Position numbers and translations under genes: made by a program. The notes beneath the pieces are model-generated. The model made no database searches. It was not told where the DNA came from and saw only the letters and a list, made by a program, of their open reading frames with translations. From a virus, in IMG/VR virus record IMGVR_UViG_3300013125_000017, positions 1 through 40,216 of that record: a DNA stretch of 40,216 nucleotides; one strand, written 5' to 3'. The stretch's first letter is position 1. Each line of letters begins with the position of its first letter. Below, piece after piece: positions 31,455 to 39,548 of the stretch.

Positions 31455-32652
31455 TAGAATATTTCCATTTTCTATTAAATGATAATATTGTATTATTCAA
31501 ATTATTTATAGCTTTTCTAGTTTCTTGTAATGTTTCACCTTCTAATTTTTCCAATTTTCTTATAATTTTATTTTGTTGATGTACTGATTCTGTAATATCT
31601 TTAACAATACCACTACACCCAACAACAGATTTATTATCATCAAGTAAAGGAGATTTTATAATTTCTACAATAATTTCATTTCCGTTTATATTATATTTTT
31701 TTATAAATCTTTCTACTTTATCTGTTATCGTTGTGCATTCCGTAGAATTTAATATATCTTCATCAAGATGAAAATCTCTAAGAGCTTTATTAGCGAATAT
31801 TATATTTTTACATGAATCATTCACCCAAACCATATCATCCATAGAATCAAGAAATGATTCTAAAACTGAATATAATTCTTTAAATTTTTTACGAGAATTA
31901 TCAATATCTTCTTTTGCTTTAATCATTTCGGTTATATCAATAGAAACACCACCTAACAAATCACCGTTTATAGGAAATTTTGTTACCATATATGTATTTC
32001 CATTGATTTTATTTTCAGATATTGAAGATGTTTTCTTTTCAAAAACGATTTTATCATTTTCTGCCATATCATCAGCAATGTCTTTGGGCCATATATCATG
32101 TACAGTTTTACCTATTACTTCTAATGAAGGTTTTTTAAGAATTTTTTCATAATATTTTGATATTTTTATAAATTTTGATTGTTCGTCTTTTATATACATT
32201 GATACCGGACAATATTCAAAAAACTGATTTATAGCCTTTTCACTTTTTCTATAACGAGTTTTATCAATACTTGTATAAATTGTTGCATTTTTTCCTTTAT
32301 ACCATATAACATCTGGATGTATTTCACAATAAAGAGTTTTACCATCCTTTTTTATTATTTCAACTTCTTCATACATGTCTGGAATAGATTCATATTTACC
32401 TTCTAATCTTAATAAGGCTCTTGATGAAAATGTTTCTCTATCCTTATGTGTAAATAGATTACCAAATTTCAATGTTTCTAAATCTTTGTTAGTATATCCA
32501 GTTTTTTGATAAAATGTATCATTAGCATAAAGAATTTCTTCCCCTCTATTAATAATAATTATAACAGTTATTGTGTCTAGAACTGTGGCCAATATATTAG
32601 ATTCACGCCTATCATTTTCCACAGGAATATTAATACGTCGTCTATTATTCAT
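31444..32652 (-). CDS. Triple PAS-domain sensor protein without an output domain
   Basis: 402 residues. Three PAS domains lie in a row: about 16-130 (EEILYANDTFYQKTGYTNKD; EEVEIIKKDGKTLYCEIH), about 132-240 (FFEYCPVSMYIKDEQSKFIK; GGVSIDITEMIKAKED) and about 252-355 (SMDDMVWVNDSCKNIIFANK; CSGIVKDITESVHQQNKIIR). The PAC-type endings (DIT-E) are conserved. The C-terminus is a coiled coil with no histidine kinase, GGDEF, EAL or HTH. PAS domains bind small ligands, haem or flavin or mediate dimerisation. A phage-borne PAS array is unusual. It is the second gene of the operon that starts with the HAD phosphatase. Confidence 0.85.
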   Translation of the reverse strand: MNNRRRINIPVENDRRESNILATVLDTITVIIIINRGEEILYANDTFYQKTGYTNKDLETLKFGNLFTHKDRETFSSRALLRLEGKYESIPDMYEEVEIIKKDGKTLYCEIHPDVIWYKGKNATIYTSIDKTRYRKSEKAINQFFEYCPVSMYIKDEQSKFIKISKYYEKILKKPSLEVIGKTVHDIWPKDIADDMAENDKIVFEKKTSSISENKINGNTYMVTKFPINGDLLGGVSIDITEMIKAKEDIDNSRKKFKELYSVLESFLDSMDDMVWVNDSCKNIIFANKALRDFHLDEDILNSTECTTITDKVERFIKKYNINGNEIIVEIIKSPLLDDNKSVVGCSGIVKDITESVHQQNKIIRKLEKLEGETLQETRKAINNLNNTILSFNRKWKYSNDR

Positions 32653-32656
32653 TACA

Positions 32657-33334
32657 TTAACTCCTTATTATTCTTTTTAATGACCCATCCTTTAAGGCTT
32701 GTAAAGCATAAAATTCTATAGCTGGTTCATTTTCAGGTACATTATATTTATTTCTTATTTTATTTTCAATCTCTTTAGGAATTGATATCTCTAATTCTAA
32801 AAATGCTTGACAATTAGCCTCACTATCATCTATAAGGCGAACTCTTCTGTATAGACCACTTGATAGATATTTTAAAATTGTTAGTTTCTTTTTTGTAGGT
32901 AAATCTGCTTGTGCTTTACCCGGATTACCAACCCTCTCTACATATATATTATCAATAGGAATACCAAAGTCTCTCATTGCTTGTAGAAAAACTTCTTTAT
33001 TGTCTAAATCTGCTCTACCAGTTAATATAACAATCTTTGATCCTCTTTTATTAATATTTTGGAACATTCTTTGGATTCTATTAATCATTTTGGTTACTGG
33101 TTTAGATGTATTTTTAAAATATTCAGCATTTCCATATTCACTAAAATCAAATGTTTCACCTTCTTGTTTATCATAATGAAGAAAGGCAAAATTACCTAAT
33201 CTGTTTGTAATTTTTCCGTTTTTATATACATTTATTTTAGCATTTGTGTAAAGTATGGTATCATCTAAATCCATAAATGTTATGCCAGGGCCATAAATAC
33301 TTGAATTTTCTGAAATAAAAGATTTTAATCTCAT
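32657..33334 (-). CDS. HAD-superfamily phosphatase with a head-leader-like N-terminus (copy 1)
   Basis: 225 residues. MRLKSFISENSS at the start matches the leader of three plus-strand genes nearby. HAD motif I is FMDLDDTIL (nucleophile and acid Asp), motif II is VILTGRADL, and the acidic motif IV is VRLIDDSEA. A Lys in KAQADLPTKKK may supply motif III. It is a divergently transcribed paralogue of 33425-34093. The substrate is unknown; phage HAD enzymes often act on nucleotides or 5'/3' phosphates. Ribosome site GAGGAAAACTT before the ATG. Confidence 0.8.
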   Translation of the reverse strand: MRLKSFISENSSIYGPGITFMDLDDTILYTNAKINVYKNGKITNRLGNFAFLHYDKQEGETFDFSEYGNAEYFKNTSKPVTKMINRIQRMFQNINKRGSKIVILTGRADLDNKEVFLQAMRDFGIPIDNIYVERVGNPGKAQADLPTKKKLTILKYLSSGLYRRVRLIDDSEANCQAFLELEISIPKEIENKIRNKYNVPENEPAIEFYALQALKDGSLKRIIRS

Positions 33335-33376
33335 AAGTTTTCCTCACATAGTAGTTATATTATTTTATATTATTTA

Positions 33377-33393
33377 TTATAAATAATATTTAT
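33377..33393. promoter_or_regulatory. Divergent T4-type late promoter motifs between the HAD paralogues
   Basis: TATAAATA on the plus strand at 33377-33384 and on the minus strand at 33386-33393, 1 bp apart in a 90-bp divergent gap. They point outward to the two HAD genes, 40 and 51 bp from the start codons. This layout is more convincing than isolated copies of the octamer. Confidence 0.55.
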
Positions 33394-33424
33394 ATCAGTA
33401 TATATCTATTTAGGAGAAATTTAT

Positions 33425-34093
33425 ATGAGATTAAAGAATTATATAACAGAAAAGGAAACAAAGGGTTTAGGGATAACATTTGTAGACCTTGATGAGACAT
33501 TATTTAATACATTTGCTAAAATAAACGTCATAAAGAATGATAAAATAATTAAATCACTTACTAATGCAGAATATAATAGTTATAAAAAAGAAGATGGAGA
33601 AACATTTGATTATTCTGAATTTAGAAATGCAAAATTATTTTATGATACATCTAAACCGGTAACCAAAATGATAAAAAGAGTGGTTAGAATTATAAACCAT
33701 TCTGAACAAAGAGGATCAAAAGTTATAATTCTTACGGCTAGAACTAATTTAGATAATAAATCTTTATTCTTAGAAAAATTTAGAAAAGAAGGATTTCCTA
33801 TAGATAAGGTATATGTTGAAAGAGCTGGTAATCGATCTGGTATATCAATACCATATATAAAAAAAGAAATTATAGTTAAATACTTAAAAGATGGTGTTTA
33901 TCGTCGTGTTAGATTATTTGATGATTATTTAACAACATGTAAAGAATTTTTAACAATAAAACAAGATATTCCGACAGAAATTTTAAATAAGGTTCGTAAA
34001 ACATATAATTTATATGATATTGCTGATGAAGATCTTATATCATTTGAATCATATAATGTTCAACCTGATGGGTCTGTCAAGGAGATAAAATAA
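33425..34093 (+). CDS. HAD-superfamily phosphatase with a head-leader-like N-terminus (copy 2)
   Basis: 222 residues, paralogous to 32657-33334 along its whole length. Leader MRLKNYITEKET; motif I FVDLDETLF; motif II VIILTARTNL; motif IV VRLFDDYLT. The region DTSKPVTKMIKRVVRII corresponds to NTSKPVTKMINRIQRMF in copy 1. Ribosome site AGGAGAAATTTAT. Its stop overlaps the next ATG (TAATG). Keeping two divergent copies, both with intact motifs, suggests different substrates. Confidence 0.8.
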   Translation: MRLKNYITEKETKGLGITFVDLDETLFNTFAKINVIKNDKIIKSLTNAEYNSYKKEDGETFDYSEFRNAKLFYDTSKPVTKMIKRVVRIINHSEQRGSKVIILTARTNLDNKSLFLEKFRKEGFPIDKVYVERAGNRSGISIPYIKKEIIVKYLKDGVYRRVRLFDDYLTTCKEFLTIKQDIPTEILNKVRKTYNLYDIADEDLISFESYNVQPDGSVKEIK

Positions 34094-34767
34094 TGAGATT
34101 ACAAAAATATATGGTTAATGAGACAATAGTACCATCATGGATTTTAAAAATTTTTAATATAGTAAAATCAGAATTATATAAAATGTCATTTAGTGAATTT
34201 GTAAAAAAATGTGAGAATGATTATAATAAAATTTTATTATCTGTATTGAAAAAAATAGATACAACGAATAATAAAAATCAAGAACCCATAACGTATAAAA
34301 TATCAGATATTTTAGGTAAGGTATTTTATATTGTAGGTACAACAGATAAAGAAAAAATAGAAGATAAAAAATTTATCAATTTATTATTAAAAACTACTAA
34401 AGATAAAAATATAAAAGAAAGACTTTTCAATTTAGATCAAAAATTAGATATAAATGATTCTTTACGTTATTGTAATAGGAAAGAAATATTTGAAAACCCA
34501 ATAAATGAAGATGCTGCCCATTTATGGAAACTTATAAAAACAGAAGCATTTCCTACTATGTCATTTTATCCGGCTCTTCAGGTTTGGCTTGAACTTGATA
34601 AGGTATTGAAAGGCACAGAATATAGTGGTAAAGTAATTGGTTTTTATGCTTCATTTTGGCTTATATTAATATCTGGTAAACATATAGCTCAATGGATGAA
34701 ATGGAAAAAAGAAAATCCTGAGCAATATAAAAAAGAAAGAGAAGAAGGAAATGGTGGTATCTTATAA
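34093..34767 (+). CDS. Putative internal head protein with C-terminal hydrophobic helix
   Basis: 224 residues. Leader MRLQKYMVNETIVPSW, then helical segments, then the segment AFPTMSFYPALQVWLELDKV followed by a hydrophobic helix GFYASFWLILISGKHIAQWM and a charged tail. It is the intact paralogue of the frame-disrupted gene 34767-35257. It starts at the overlap of the HAD stop and ends overlapping the next start. The leader suggests capsid targeting and cleavage after V-N-E; the enzymatic role, if any, is unknown. Confidence 0.6.
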   Translation: MRLQKYMVNETIVPSWILKIFNIVKSELYKMSFSEFVKKCENDYNKILLSVLKKIDTTNNKNQEPITYKISDILGKVFYIVGTTDKEKIEDKKFINLLLKTTKDKNIKERLFNLDQKLDINDSLRYCNRKEIFENPINEDAAHLWKLIKTEAFPTMSFYPALQVWLELDKVLKGTEYSGKVIGFYASFWLILISGKHIAQWMKWKKENPEQYKKEREEGNGGIL

Positions 34768-35257
34768 TGAGACTTAAACAATATATAGCAAATGAAATGA
34801 TAAATGAGATTGCAATATCATCTTGGATTTCTAAAGTAAAAACAGAGGTTTCTAAACTATCAATAAAAGAAATAGAAAGAAAATGTAGAGAAGCATTCTA
34901 TCAATTAGCTGATGCATTATTGAAAAGATTGGATGATACAAAAAATGATAGTATAACTGTTAAAATAGCTGATGAAATATCTAAACTTTTTATATGGCAG
35001 GCACAACAAAGAAAGAAAGAATGGATACTGATGAACTGATAAAACATATAATAGAATTGAAAAATCGTAAGATAAATGAATCTGTGTCAGCAACAGTAAA
35101 GAAAGATGAAATTGTATCGGTCGTTGTATCTTATCCAGTATATTCACTTGCTATATATATTGATATTATTTCTGGTAGATATATAAAAAATATGAATTTT
35201 ATGTCTATAATATATGCTGCAATATTCTTAGTATATTTGTCTGCTAAACATATATAG
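34767..35257 (+). CDS. Frame-disrupted paralogue of the preceding gene
   Basis: The first frame reads MRLKQYIANEMINE to SKLFIWQ and stops at 35037-35039. The continuation is in the -1 frame, from YMAGTTKKERMDTDELIKHI to LSAKHI (stop 35255-35257). Slipping one base back on the T5 run at 34987-34991 gives SKLF-YMAGTT, which aligns with GKVFYIVGTT in the intact paralogue at 34093-34767. A further in-frame run after the stop (VIKKYKEEQEKKGRR...) to 35331 resembles the paralogue's charged tail, so the 3' end has also gained a stop. One lost T, a -1 frameshift or assembly error could explain the break. Likely a decaying duplicate. Confidence 0.65.
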
Positions 35258-35334
35258 GTTATAAAGAAATATAAAGAGGAACAAGAGAAAAAGGGAAGAA
35301 GGAAGGCCGATTTGCCTTCAACAGGAGGATAGAA

Positions 35335-35580
35335 ATGAACAACGATATAAAGCCAGGTGATTGGGTAGAAGGAACAGCATTAGGTGGTATAATGGACTAT
35401 AGAATGAAAGGTATTTTTATTTCAACATATGGTCAATGGGCTGTAGTGGCTTATTATGATACAACATCTGGTAAGAATAGAAAGAAGAAATATAAGCAAA
35501 TATACAAATATAAGAAGGTTGAAGGAAAACCAGACAATGCATTACTAGCCTTTGCTAAAAACATGGTATGTGGAGGGTAA
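35335..35580 (+). CDS. Small basic hypothetical protein
   Basis: 81 residues after a strong ribosome site (AGGAGGATAGAA). The first 45 residues (DWVEGTALGGIMDYRMKGIF; WAVVAYYDTTSG) predict a small SH3-like beta barrel followed by a Lys/Tyr-rich stretch (KNRKKKYKQIYKYKK). No family is recognised. The stop overlaps the leader of the next gene. Confidence 0.6.
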   Translation: MNNDIKPGDWVEGTALGGIMDYRMKGIFISTYGQWAVVAYYDTTSGKNRKKKYKQIYKYKKVEGKPDNALLAFAKNMVCGG

Positions 35581-35588
35581 AAGATAAT

Positions 35589-36002
35589 ATGAATGAAAGT
35601 ACAGTCAGTAAAATAGATAACTTCTTGAATGAAAAAGAAGAAAAAACAGATATAAAAGTAAAAATTATGGAATTTTTGAAAGATAATCCAAATCCAGAAG
35701 ATAGTAAAATCCATAAGTTTGCTGATGAACATAATATTAATTCACATAAATTAGAGGAAGAAATATACAGTATTCTTACATCATTTCTAAGTAATGGGCG
35801 ATTTAATGAATCCGGTAAAAGTGAAGATGATATATATAAAAAAGAAATAGAAATGGGTATAAAGGTAGAAGCAGAACATACAAATTATCCAATGATGGCA
35901 AGACGTATAGCATTAGATCACCTAGCTGAAATTCCAGATTATTACACGCGTTTGAAAAAAATGGAGGATGAAGGTAAGAAGGAACACAGTATAAAAGAAT
36001 AA
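35589..36002 (+). CDS. DUF5661-like phage protein
   Basis: 137 residues from the ATG at 35589, preceded by GGAGGGTAAAAGATAAT. The middle (SKIHKFADEHNINSHKLEEE) and the end (MGIKVEAEHTNYPMMARRIA, then LDHLAEIPDYYTRL) match the DUF5661 pattern: a helix, then GxxVExEHT...AxxIAxDHLxExPxYYxxL. Function is unknown, but the conserved acidic and His residues suggest metal binding. It ends 1 bp before the gp4-like gene, so it belongs to a structural-gene operon. Confidence 0.7.
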   Translation: MNESTVSKIDNFLNEKEEKTDIKVKIMEFLKDNPNPEDSKIHKFADEHNINSHKLEEEIYSILTSFLSNGRFNESGKSEDDIYKKEIEMGIKVEAEHTNYPMMARRIALDHLAEIPDYYTRLKKMEDEGKKEHSIKE

Positions 36003-36003
36003 T

Positions 36004-36477
36004 ATGTCATATCAAAGTAGCACATATAATCCTAAGAAGCATACTATATACTCACCTATAAACGAAGAAAAGTATATAGGTAAAGAATATCCAATTTGTA
36101 GGTCAAGTTGGGAAAATGTATTTTGTAACTGGTGTGATAGAAACCCAAACGTAGTAAAATGGTCATCAGAAGCAATACAAATACCATATTATGACCCTAC
36201 TAAGAGAAAAATGAGAAGGTATTATCCAGATTTTACTATGATTATATTAGATAAAAATGGTAAAGAAAATAAATATGTTATAGAAATAAAACCAAAATCC
36301 CAAACATATCCTCCTATAAAAAAGAATAAAAAAAGTTCTTCTTATTTATACGAATATGTTACATATCAAATAAATATTGCCAAATGGAATGCTACTATTA
36401 TGTTTTGTAAAAAAATGGGGATGAATTTTAAAATATTAACTGAAGACGATCTATTTAAGAATGGCAAACCAATATAA
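36004..36477 (+). CDS. 4: Head completion protein (T4 gp4/gp50-like)
   Basis: 157 residues, the usual length. RSSWENVFCNWCDRNPNVVK and WSSEAIQIPYYDP are the family hallmark, followed by YYPDFTMIILDKNG and KYVIEIKPKSQT, which give a PD-(D/E)xK-like D...E-x-K site, and a conserved end AKWNATIMFCKKMGMNFKIL. gp4 completes the head after packaging and is thought to be nuclease-like. Flanked by other virion genes on the same strand. Confidence 0.9.
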   Translation: MSYQSSTYNPKKHTIYSPINEEKYIGKEYPICRSSWENVFCNWCDRNPNVVKWSSEAIQIPYYDPTKRKMRRYYPDFTMIILDKNGKENKYVIEIKPKSQTYPPIKKNKKSSSYLYEYVTYQINIAKWNATIMFCKKMGMNFKILTEDDLFKNGKPI

Positions 36478-36500
36478 TATTCATTTATAAAGGAGTAAGA

Positions 36501-37043
36501 ATGTTAATTGTAAAAGATAGAGTACAAGAAGGAATGGTATGGTTTAAGAGTGGACATTTTTATTCATTTTATTATAGTAATTATCAAAATGATCCTATTC
36601 CAACTGTTATTATGTTAAATTATGTTTATGGAACCCACCCAACTACTGGAAATCGACATAATTATATACAGTGTATAAATTTAAGTTATATAAACAGAAA
36701 CATAAGAAAAAAATTTATTGATATGTGGATGCCTACATATCAATATAATAGAGGAAATGTAAAACTTACATGGGATATGGTTATTAAAAAATATCCATAT
36801 CTTAAATTTGCTGTAAGACGATATCTATTGAAAAGAAATATGATGAAATATGCAAAGGAGATAAAAGAAGCTGATATCGAAAAAGAAGTTGTGTCAACAT
36901 GGACAAGAGATTATTCAGTAATGGCAATGAAGCAATTGACTATATTGAATGATAGAATGAGACCACAAAGACCAGGAAAACCAAAGAACCAAATGGCAAA
37001 AAGTTTAAGTAAATACCTATATAAAAGATCATCTATGAGGTAA
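36501..37043 (+). CDS. Conserved phage structural-region protein, function unknown
   Basis: 180 residues. The N-terminal half has GHFYSFYYSNYQNDPIPTVI and YIQCINLSYINRNIRKKF; an N-x-x-x-D-P-x-P turn followed by G-x-N/C-I-N-L-x-Y-h is a recurring pattern in T4-like neck- and head-region proteins. The C-terminal half is basic and helical (YLLKRNMMKYAKEIKEADIE; RPQRPGKPKNQMAKSLSKYL). Ribosome site AAAGGAGTAAGA. It lies between head completion and fibre genes. No specific product is assigned. Confidence 0.6.
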   Translation: MLIVKDRVQEGMVWFKSGHFYSFYYSNYQNDPIPTVIMLNYVYGTHPTTGNRHNYIQCINLSYINRNIRKKFIDMWMPTYQYNRGNVKLTWDMVIKKYPYLKFAVRRYLLKRNMMKYAKEIKEADIEKEVVSTWTRDYSVMAMKQLTILNDRMRPQRPGKPKNQMAKSLSKYLYKRSSMR

Positions 37044-37046
37044 TAA

Positions 37047-37340
37047 ATGTCAGAAACTTATATATATTTTTATAAAAATGAAATAAGAAATATAGAGCTT
37101 ACAATTAGGGATCAAAATGAATCTCCATTTTATCCAGATTATGCGGAATCATATATTGAAGATGTAAATCATAATATTATTGTTGAAAATGCTACAAGAA
37201 GTGTAAGTAGTAATAAAGTTCGTATGTTAATAGATACAGATGTAACATCCGATCCTAAAATATATAATGTGATATGGACAATAAATAAAAATTCTATATC
37301 ATTTAAACATAAAACAATTTTAACTGTACGAAAATTATAA
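37047..37340 (+). CDS. Small beta-sandwich structural protein
   Basis: 97 residues, all beta in prediction: YIYFYKNEIRNIELTIRDQN, then YAESYIEDVNHNIIVENATR, then strands ending HKTILTVRKL. The strand order resembles N-terminal adaptor domains of phage receptor-binding and fibre-linked proteins (BppU-like), and it directly precedes the long fibre gene. It starts 3 bp after the previous stop. The role as a fibre adaptor is inferred. Confidence 0.55.
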   Translation: MSETYIYFYKNEIRNIELTIRDQNESPFYPDYAESYIEDVNHNIIVENATRSVSSNKVRMLIDTDVTSDPKIYNVIWTINKNSISFKHKTILTVRKL

Positions 37341-37391
37341 ATTTGTTTTAAAAATAAATATTATAAACAATATAATAGAGGACTTCAAATA

Positions 37392-39533
37392 ATGAGAAAA
37401 AACTTTATAGGTAGAACCAGAGACACATACGGAAATGCTTCTCCTAATATTGATGTAATTATATATGAAGCAGGAACGACAACACCCGCCAAAATATATA
37501 TAAATATTGATGATGTTATTCCTGTAATAACACCACCACAAGTCACGTCAGATTCGGATGGTTTATTCAATTTTTTCATTGATACAGATGATTATAATGG
37601 AGTATTATTTGATATTGTTGTATCTGATATAACATATGACCATATTGATATACTAAGAACAGGAACATCTGGAACATCTGGTAGCTCTGGAACATCTGGA
37701 TCAAGTGGTACAAGTGGTTGGGGAACATCTGGAACATCTGGTATTTCCGGTAGCTCTGGAACAAGTGGTTTAAATGGAACATCTGGTAGCTCTGGAAGCT
37801 CTGGAAGCTCAGGTACAAGTGGTACTTCAGGCACAAGAGGCACAAGTGGATCAAGTGGTACAAGTGGATCAGGTAGTTCTGGTACATCCGGTACAAGAGG
37901 AACATCTGGTAGCTCTGGAACAAGTGGTTTAAATGGAACATCTGGTAGCTCTGGTACTTCAGGCACGTCTGGTAGCTCTGGCAGTTCAGGCAGTTCAGGC
38001 AGCTCAGGCACGTCTGGTAGCTCAGGTAGTTCAGGCAGCTCAGGCAGTTCTGGTAGCTCAGGTACGTCTGGTAGCTCAGGTTCGTCAGGCACAAGAGGCA
38101 CATCCGGAAGCTCTGGAACATCTGGTAGCTCTGGTACGTCTGGTAGTTCAGGTACATCTGGTAGCTCTGGTACTTCAGGCACAAGAGGCACAAGTGGTTC
38201 ATCTGGTTCATCGGGCAGCTCTGGTACATCTGGTAACTCAGGTAGCTCTGGTTCGTCCGGTATTTCAGGTAGTTCTGGTACTTCAGGTAGCTCAGGCACA
38301 AGAGGTACATCCGGATCAAGTGGTACAAGTGGATGGGGAACATCTGGTAGCTCAGGCAGCTCTGGTATTTCAGGCACAAGTGGTATATCAGGAACGTCTG
38401 GTAGCTCTGGAACATCTGGATCAAGTGGAAGTTCAGGTAGTTCAGGTAGTTCAGGTAGTTCAGGTACAAGAGGAACATCTGGTAGTTCAGGTAGTTCAGG
38501 TACATCATTTTTTGGTGTAACATCAGGCAGTTCTGGTAGCTCTGGTAGCTCAGGCACATCTGGTACTTCAGGTAGCTCAGGCACAAGAGGGACATCCGGA
38601 TCAAGTGGTACAAGTGGATGGGGTACATCCGGTAGCTCAGGCAGCTCTGGTATTTCAGGCACAAGTGGTACATCAGGTATTGATGGATCATCAGGCACAT
38701 CAGGTACTTCTTTCTATGGTGTTACAAGTGGAAGTTCTGGAAGTTCTGGTATAAATGGTTCATCTGGAACATCAGGTAGTTCAGGTATTGATGGATCATC
38801 AGGCACATCAGGCAATGATGGAATATCAGGTAGCTCTGGTACATCAGGAATTGATGGAATATCAGGCACTAATGGCACATCAGGTACTTCTTTCTATGGT
38901 GTTACAAGTGGAAGTTCTGGTATAAATGGTACATCTGGAACATCAGGCACATCCGGTAGCTCAGGAACAAGAGGCACATCCGGATCAAGTGGCACAAGTG
39001 GATGGGGAACATCCGGTAGCTCAGGCTCATCCGGTATTTCTGGTTCATCGGGTACATCTGGTATAAGTATAAATGGAAGTTCAGGTACATCTGGAACATC
39101 ATTTTTTGGTATAACATCTGGCACATCTGGTATAACAGGAACATCTGGTACAAGTGGTGTAACTGGTAATGTATTTCAATACATTGCTGATAATACAGTA
39201 GATGAAGAAATTACTGTAAGAGCAACAAATACAGGAATCACAGCATCAAGATCCTCAAATATAATTTCTTTTACAATTCCTAATGATGTAACAATGTTAG
39301 CAGCCACTATAAGAATAAAAGGATCAAATGTCATAAGTGGCCAGGTAATTATTGATACTGGATTTAATGCTACCGGTTGGTATAATAGATTTGCTCCTAA
39401 TTTTCAAGTTTATAGAGAAGATACCGGTAATATGATAGCAGTAAGTGCTAATCAAAATACAACAGATTTTGATAGATTCACGATTTCTGGATGTAATACA
39501 TCGGCATCAAACTATATAAAACTAGTATTTTAA
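37392..39533 (+). CDS. Long tail fibre with collagen-like Gly-Ser/Thr-Ser repeat shaft
   Basis: 713 residues. Residues 1-90 form a carboxypeptidase-like or adaptor domain (IGRTRDTYGNASPNIDVIIY; SDSDGLFNFFIDTDD). Residues about 91-592 are a collagen-like shaft with Gly at every third position, mostly G-T-S and G-S-S, broken by G-T-R, G-W-G-T-S-G, G-L-N and four F-(F/Y)-G-(V/I)-T-S interruptions. Residues about 592-713 are a globular beta tip (ITVRATNTGITASRSSNIIS; FDRFTISGCNTSASNYIKLV) that likely trimerises or binds the receptor. Proline is almost absent, so stability must come from other contacts or glycosylation. The ribosome site is weak (AGAGGACTTCAAATA). Confidence 0.85.
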   Translation: MRKNFIGRTRDTYGNASPNIDVIIYEAGTTTPAKIYINIDDVIPVITPPQVTSDSDGLFNFFIDTDDYNGVLFDIVVSDITYDHIDILRTGTSGTSGSSGTSGSSGTSGWGTSGTSGISGSSGTSGLNGTSGSSGSSGSSGTSGTSGTRGTSGSSGTSGSGSSGTSGTRGTSGSSGTSGLNGTSGSSGTSGTSGSSGSSGSSGSSGTSGSSGSSGSSGSSGSSGTSGSSGSSGTRGTSGSSGTSGSSGTSGSSGTSGSSGTSGTRGTSGSSGSSGSSGTSGNSGSSGSSGISGSSGTSGSSGTRGTSGSSGTSGWGTSGSSGSSGISGTSGISGTSGSSGTSGSSGSSGSSGSSGSSGTRGTSGSSGSSGTSFFGVTSGSSGSSGSSGTSGTSGSSGTRGTSGSSGTSGWGTSGSSGSSGISGTSGTSGIDGSSGTSGTSFYGVTSGSSGSSGINGSSGTSGSSGIDGSSGTSGNDGISGSSGTSGIDGISGTNGTSGTSFYGVTSGSSGINGTSGTSGTSGSSGTRGTSGSSGTSGWGTSGSSGSSGISGSSGTSGISINGSSGTSGTSFFGITSGTSGITGTSGTSGVTGNVFQYIADNTVDEEITVRATNTGITASRSSNIISFTIPNDVTMLAATIRIKGSNVISGQVIIDTGFNATGWYNRFAPNFQVYREDTGNMIAVSANQNTTDFDRFTISGCNTSASNYIKLVF
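37662..39166 (+). repeat. Degenerate 9-bp/18-bp repeat tract encoding the collagen-like shaft
   Basis: About 500 codons of Gly-x-Ser triplets with synonymous variation (ggtagctctgg, ggaacatctgg, ggcacaagtgg). Higher-order cassettes recur: the F-(F/Y)-G-(V/I)-T-S interruption lies at about 38504, 38706, 38886 and 39098, spaced roughly 180-212 bp. The purine/pyrimidine pattern leaves long open frames on the other strand that are not genes. Confidence 0.95.
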
Positions 39534-39548
39534 GAAATAGGAGGTAGA

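Noticed and set aside
35295-35325. GAAGGC-CGATTT-GCCTTC hairpin as a terminator
   Set aside because: The stem is only 6 bp, there is no T-run, and a strong ribosome site and gene follow at once; it lies in the remnant tail of the disrupted duplicate.
37576-38700. Long antisense and alternate-frame open frames across the fibre repeat (Pro-Glu-Leu rich and Leu-Tyr rich on the minus strand, Val-Gln-Ala rich on the plus strand)
   Set aside because: They are by-products of the low-stop-codon 9-bp repeat. Their amino acid repeats mirror the Gly-x-Ser DNA unit and they have no ribosome sites.
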